From: Profundicola sp964553105
Lineage (GTDB): Bacteria > Bacteroidota > Bacteroidia > Flavobacteriales > Weeksellaceae
DNA length: 64,000 nt
Reading direction: 5' to 3'
Assembly (NCBI GenBank): GCA_964553105.1
Contig: CAZKJO010000004.1
Span: 1 to 64,000, forward strand
Below are positions 62,540 to 64,000 of the stretch, in pieces. The notes under the pieces are model-generated. The model was not told the DNA's origin. It saw only the letters and a program-made list of their open reading frames with translations, and searched no databases. The stretch's first letter is position 1. Every line of letters starts with the position of its first letter. A program made the position numbers and the translations under genes.

Positions 62540-63037
62540 TTGGAATATCAATTAGAGCATCAAGAAATTACCACTCAAAAGCATCCTTTAAGACTAAAAC
62601 TATTGGTTGATAATTTACAAAGTCCAGCCAATTTTGGGATGATGACTCGTATGGCAGAAGCTTTGGGTGTAGAGGAGATTATCTTTTTAAGTGATGAATT
62701 TAGCGAGCTTACTTCCAAAATGAAAAGAAGCAGCCGTTCAGCTGAAAAGAATCTAAAGGTTCGATTTGCTCAAGATTTAATTTCTGAAATTCAAGTGTTA
62801 AAAAAAGAAGATTTTGAGATTATTGGGTTAGAATATACTTCTGAAAGTAAGGATATTACAAAATTGGAATTTACTCAAAAATCCAAAGCACTCATCTGTG
62901 GAAATGAAGCCTATGGTATTTCTCCAGAATTAATAAGAGAAAGTGATTATTGTGTTCATTTACCCATGTATGGTAAAAACACAAGTATGAATGTTGTGAT
63001 GGCAACTTCAATTGCACTATGGGAATTGATTCATTAA
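62540..63037 (+). CDS. TrmH/SpoU-family RNA methyltransferase
   Basis: A protein of 165 residues, SPOUT class. Motif 1 NLQSPANFGMMTRMAEALGV, motif 2 LICGNEAYGISPELI and motif 3 LPMYGKNTSMNVVMATSIAL are all present in order and give the trefoil-knot SAM site. It starts with TTG at 62540, since upstream in frame comes a stop with no ATG. It is a short version without an extra RNA-binding domain. It 2'-O-methylates a tRNA or rRNA ribose; the target is not clear. Confidence 0.9.
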   Translation: MEYQLEHQEITTQKHPLRLKLLVDNLQSPANFGMMTRMAEALGVEEIIFLSDEFSELTSKMKRSSRSAEKNLKVRFAQDLISEIQVLKKEDFEIIGLEYTSESKDITKLEFTQKSKALICGNEAYGISPELIRESDYCVHLPMYGKNTSMNVVMATSIALWELIH

Positions 63038-63064
63038 GTTTAAAAACCATTATATTTACTAAGT

Positions 63065-63939
63065 ATGAAAAATGAACAAAATTCGGTTATGAAGAAAATG
63101 GTTTTATCAGGAGGAACGGGATATTTAGGTGGTCTAATCCAAGAATATTTTAAAAATGAATATGAGATTTATATTCTCACACGTTCTGATAGAGAAAGCA
63201 AAGGAAATATTCATTTCGTACAATGGGATAGTAAGAATTTAGGTGATTGGACTAATGTATTAGAAAATGCAGATGTTCTGATTAACCTTGCGGGTATGAA
63301 TATCAATACTCGTTTTACCGAAGAAAACAAAAAGAAACTACTTTCTTCTCGCATTAACAGTACGGAAGCTCTCGGTAAAGCTGTACAGCAATGCGAAAAT
63401 CCCCCAAAGATGTGGCTGAATGCGTCTTCTGCAGCTATTTATGAGGAAAGTAAAGAGGTTGCAAGTACGGAGAATGATATTAGCAGAGGTGATGATTTTT
63501 TATCAATTCTAAGTCAGAAGTGGGAAGAAGCTTTCTATAAATATGCTAATGATAAAACTAAAAAAGCGGTCTTTAGGATTTCATTGATTTTAGGTGAAAG
63601 CGAAGAAAGTGCATTGCATATGCTTAAGAAGTTAGTAAAATTAGGTGGTGGAGGCGCTGCTGGTTCTGGAGAGCAAATGGTAAGTTGGATGGGTGAAAAA
63701 GATTTGCCAAGAGCTTTGGATTTTATCATTAAAAACGAACTAACGGGAGCTTTTAATTTTAGCAATGGAAATGCTTTGAGCAATGCTGATTTTATGCAAG
63801 AATTGAGAAATAAATATAAGATGCCAATTGGTTTGCCAGCCCCTGAATTTTTCATCAATATCGGAAGTAGAATAATTGGAACTTCACCAGATTTGGTTTT
63901 AAGAAGTCAAAATATTGCTCCAAAGAATTTAAAAGATGC
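63065..63939 (+). CDS. TIGR01777/DUF1731 epimerase-like protein, 3' end in gap
   Basis: A partial frame of about 291 residues from ATG 63065; the second ATG at 63089 (MKKMVLSGGTGYLGGLI) is the alternative and fits the family start better. SDR motif GGTGYLGG, VLINLAGMNINTRFTEENKKKLLSSR, NASSAAIYE and FRISLILGE match the TIGR01777 group of NAD-dependent epimerase-like proteins. A glycine-rich block LGGGGAAGSGEQMVSWMGEKDLPRAL follows. The C-terminal DUF1731 domain begins before the N run. It converges with nothing visible. Function is unknown, probably an SDR reductase. Confidence 0.88.
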
Positions 63940-64000
63940 NNNNNNNNNNNNNNNNNNNNNNNNNNNNNNNNNNNNNNNNNNNNNNNNNNNNNNNNNNNNN
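63940..64000. other. Assembly gap at window end
   Basis: The last 61 bases are N, probably the start of a 100-base gap cut by the window limit. It removes the end of the TIGR01777 gene. Confidence 0.9.

Overview
The window looks like a chromosomal segment of a Bacteroidota bacterium in the Flavobacteriales. The DNA is AT-rich and has almost no Shine-Dalgarno sites. It carries the Bacteroidota -7 promoter element TAnnTTTG, three GLPGLI-family proteins, a PorV2-type protein of the type IX secretion family, a Flavobacteriia-style LysRS with a C-terminal extension, and a DUF2795 gene in front of secA. I cannot name the genus. I saw no rRNA, tRNA, CRISPR array, insertion sequence or prophage; the window is mostly core genome. 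It is a draft scaffold with eight runs of N. Seven are exactly 100 N and the eighth is cut by the window end, so their lengths are nominal and they hide or shift parts of several genes.

Layout. 1-5.0 kb (minus): an outer-membrane beta-barrel protein preceded by three tandem GLPGLI secreted proteins with a 50-residue membrane peptide among them. 5.0-6.9 kb: a glycosyltransferase and a lipid A acyltransferase, translationally coupled. 7-10.1 kb: a DUF937-TM-OmpA protein and an MFS sugar-type transporter. 10.1-17.6 kb: an HSDR_N-like nuclease-fold protein overlapping holA, a lipoprotein, then lysS, recF, a DUF721 (DciA-like) gene, obgE, a small membrane-protein/lipoprotein pair and ybaB. 17.8-24.8 kb: rhomboid protease, an ATP-grasp/DinB/NRDE cluster, clpC, an LpxH-like phosphoesterase and an Smr-domain protein. 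25.5-33.8 kb: lpdA, an RluA-type pseudouridine synthase, panB, a DUF3810 membrane metalloprotease-like protein, MerR, M23 peptidase and alaS.

33.9-35.3 kb: three small membrane-protein genes, two of which overlap and share sequence motifs. 35.4-43.3 kb: htpG, a DnaQ-type exonuclease overlapping pssA, PorV2, a sugar-nucleotide epimerase with a secreted partner, and glutamate dehydrogenase. 43.9-50.9 kb: sufB and sufA, a nitronate monooxygenase-like enzyme, DUF2795 and secA. 51.1-57.2 kb: an APS-reductase-type cysH, a second epimerase and a possibly lipid-anchored MsrA in one tight operon, then proline dehydrogenase and priA. 57.3-63.9 kb: a succinate-semialdehyde-type dehydrogenase, a TPR protein, an S9 peptidase, a TrmH/SpoU methyltransferase and a TIGR01777-type epimerase-like protein cut by the terminal gap.

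The observations I rate highest are: (1) two of the gaps are false. Identical 55-bp sequences flank each, and removing gap plus duplicate restores one intact pssA frame; (2) a translationally coupled pair of related membrane proteins of unknown function at 34.2-35.3 kb; (3) the ATP-grasp/DinB/NRDE cluster; (4) the GLPGLI trio with its embedded 50-residue membrane peptide; (5) a suf locus that stops after sufB; (6) a DUF937-TM-OmpA envelope-spanning protein. No dramatic new system such as a defence island is evident.
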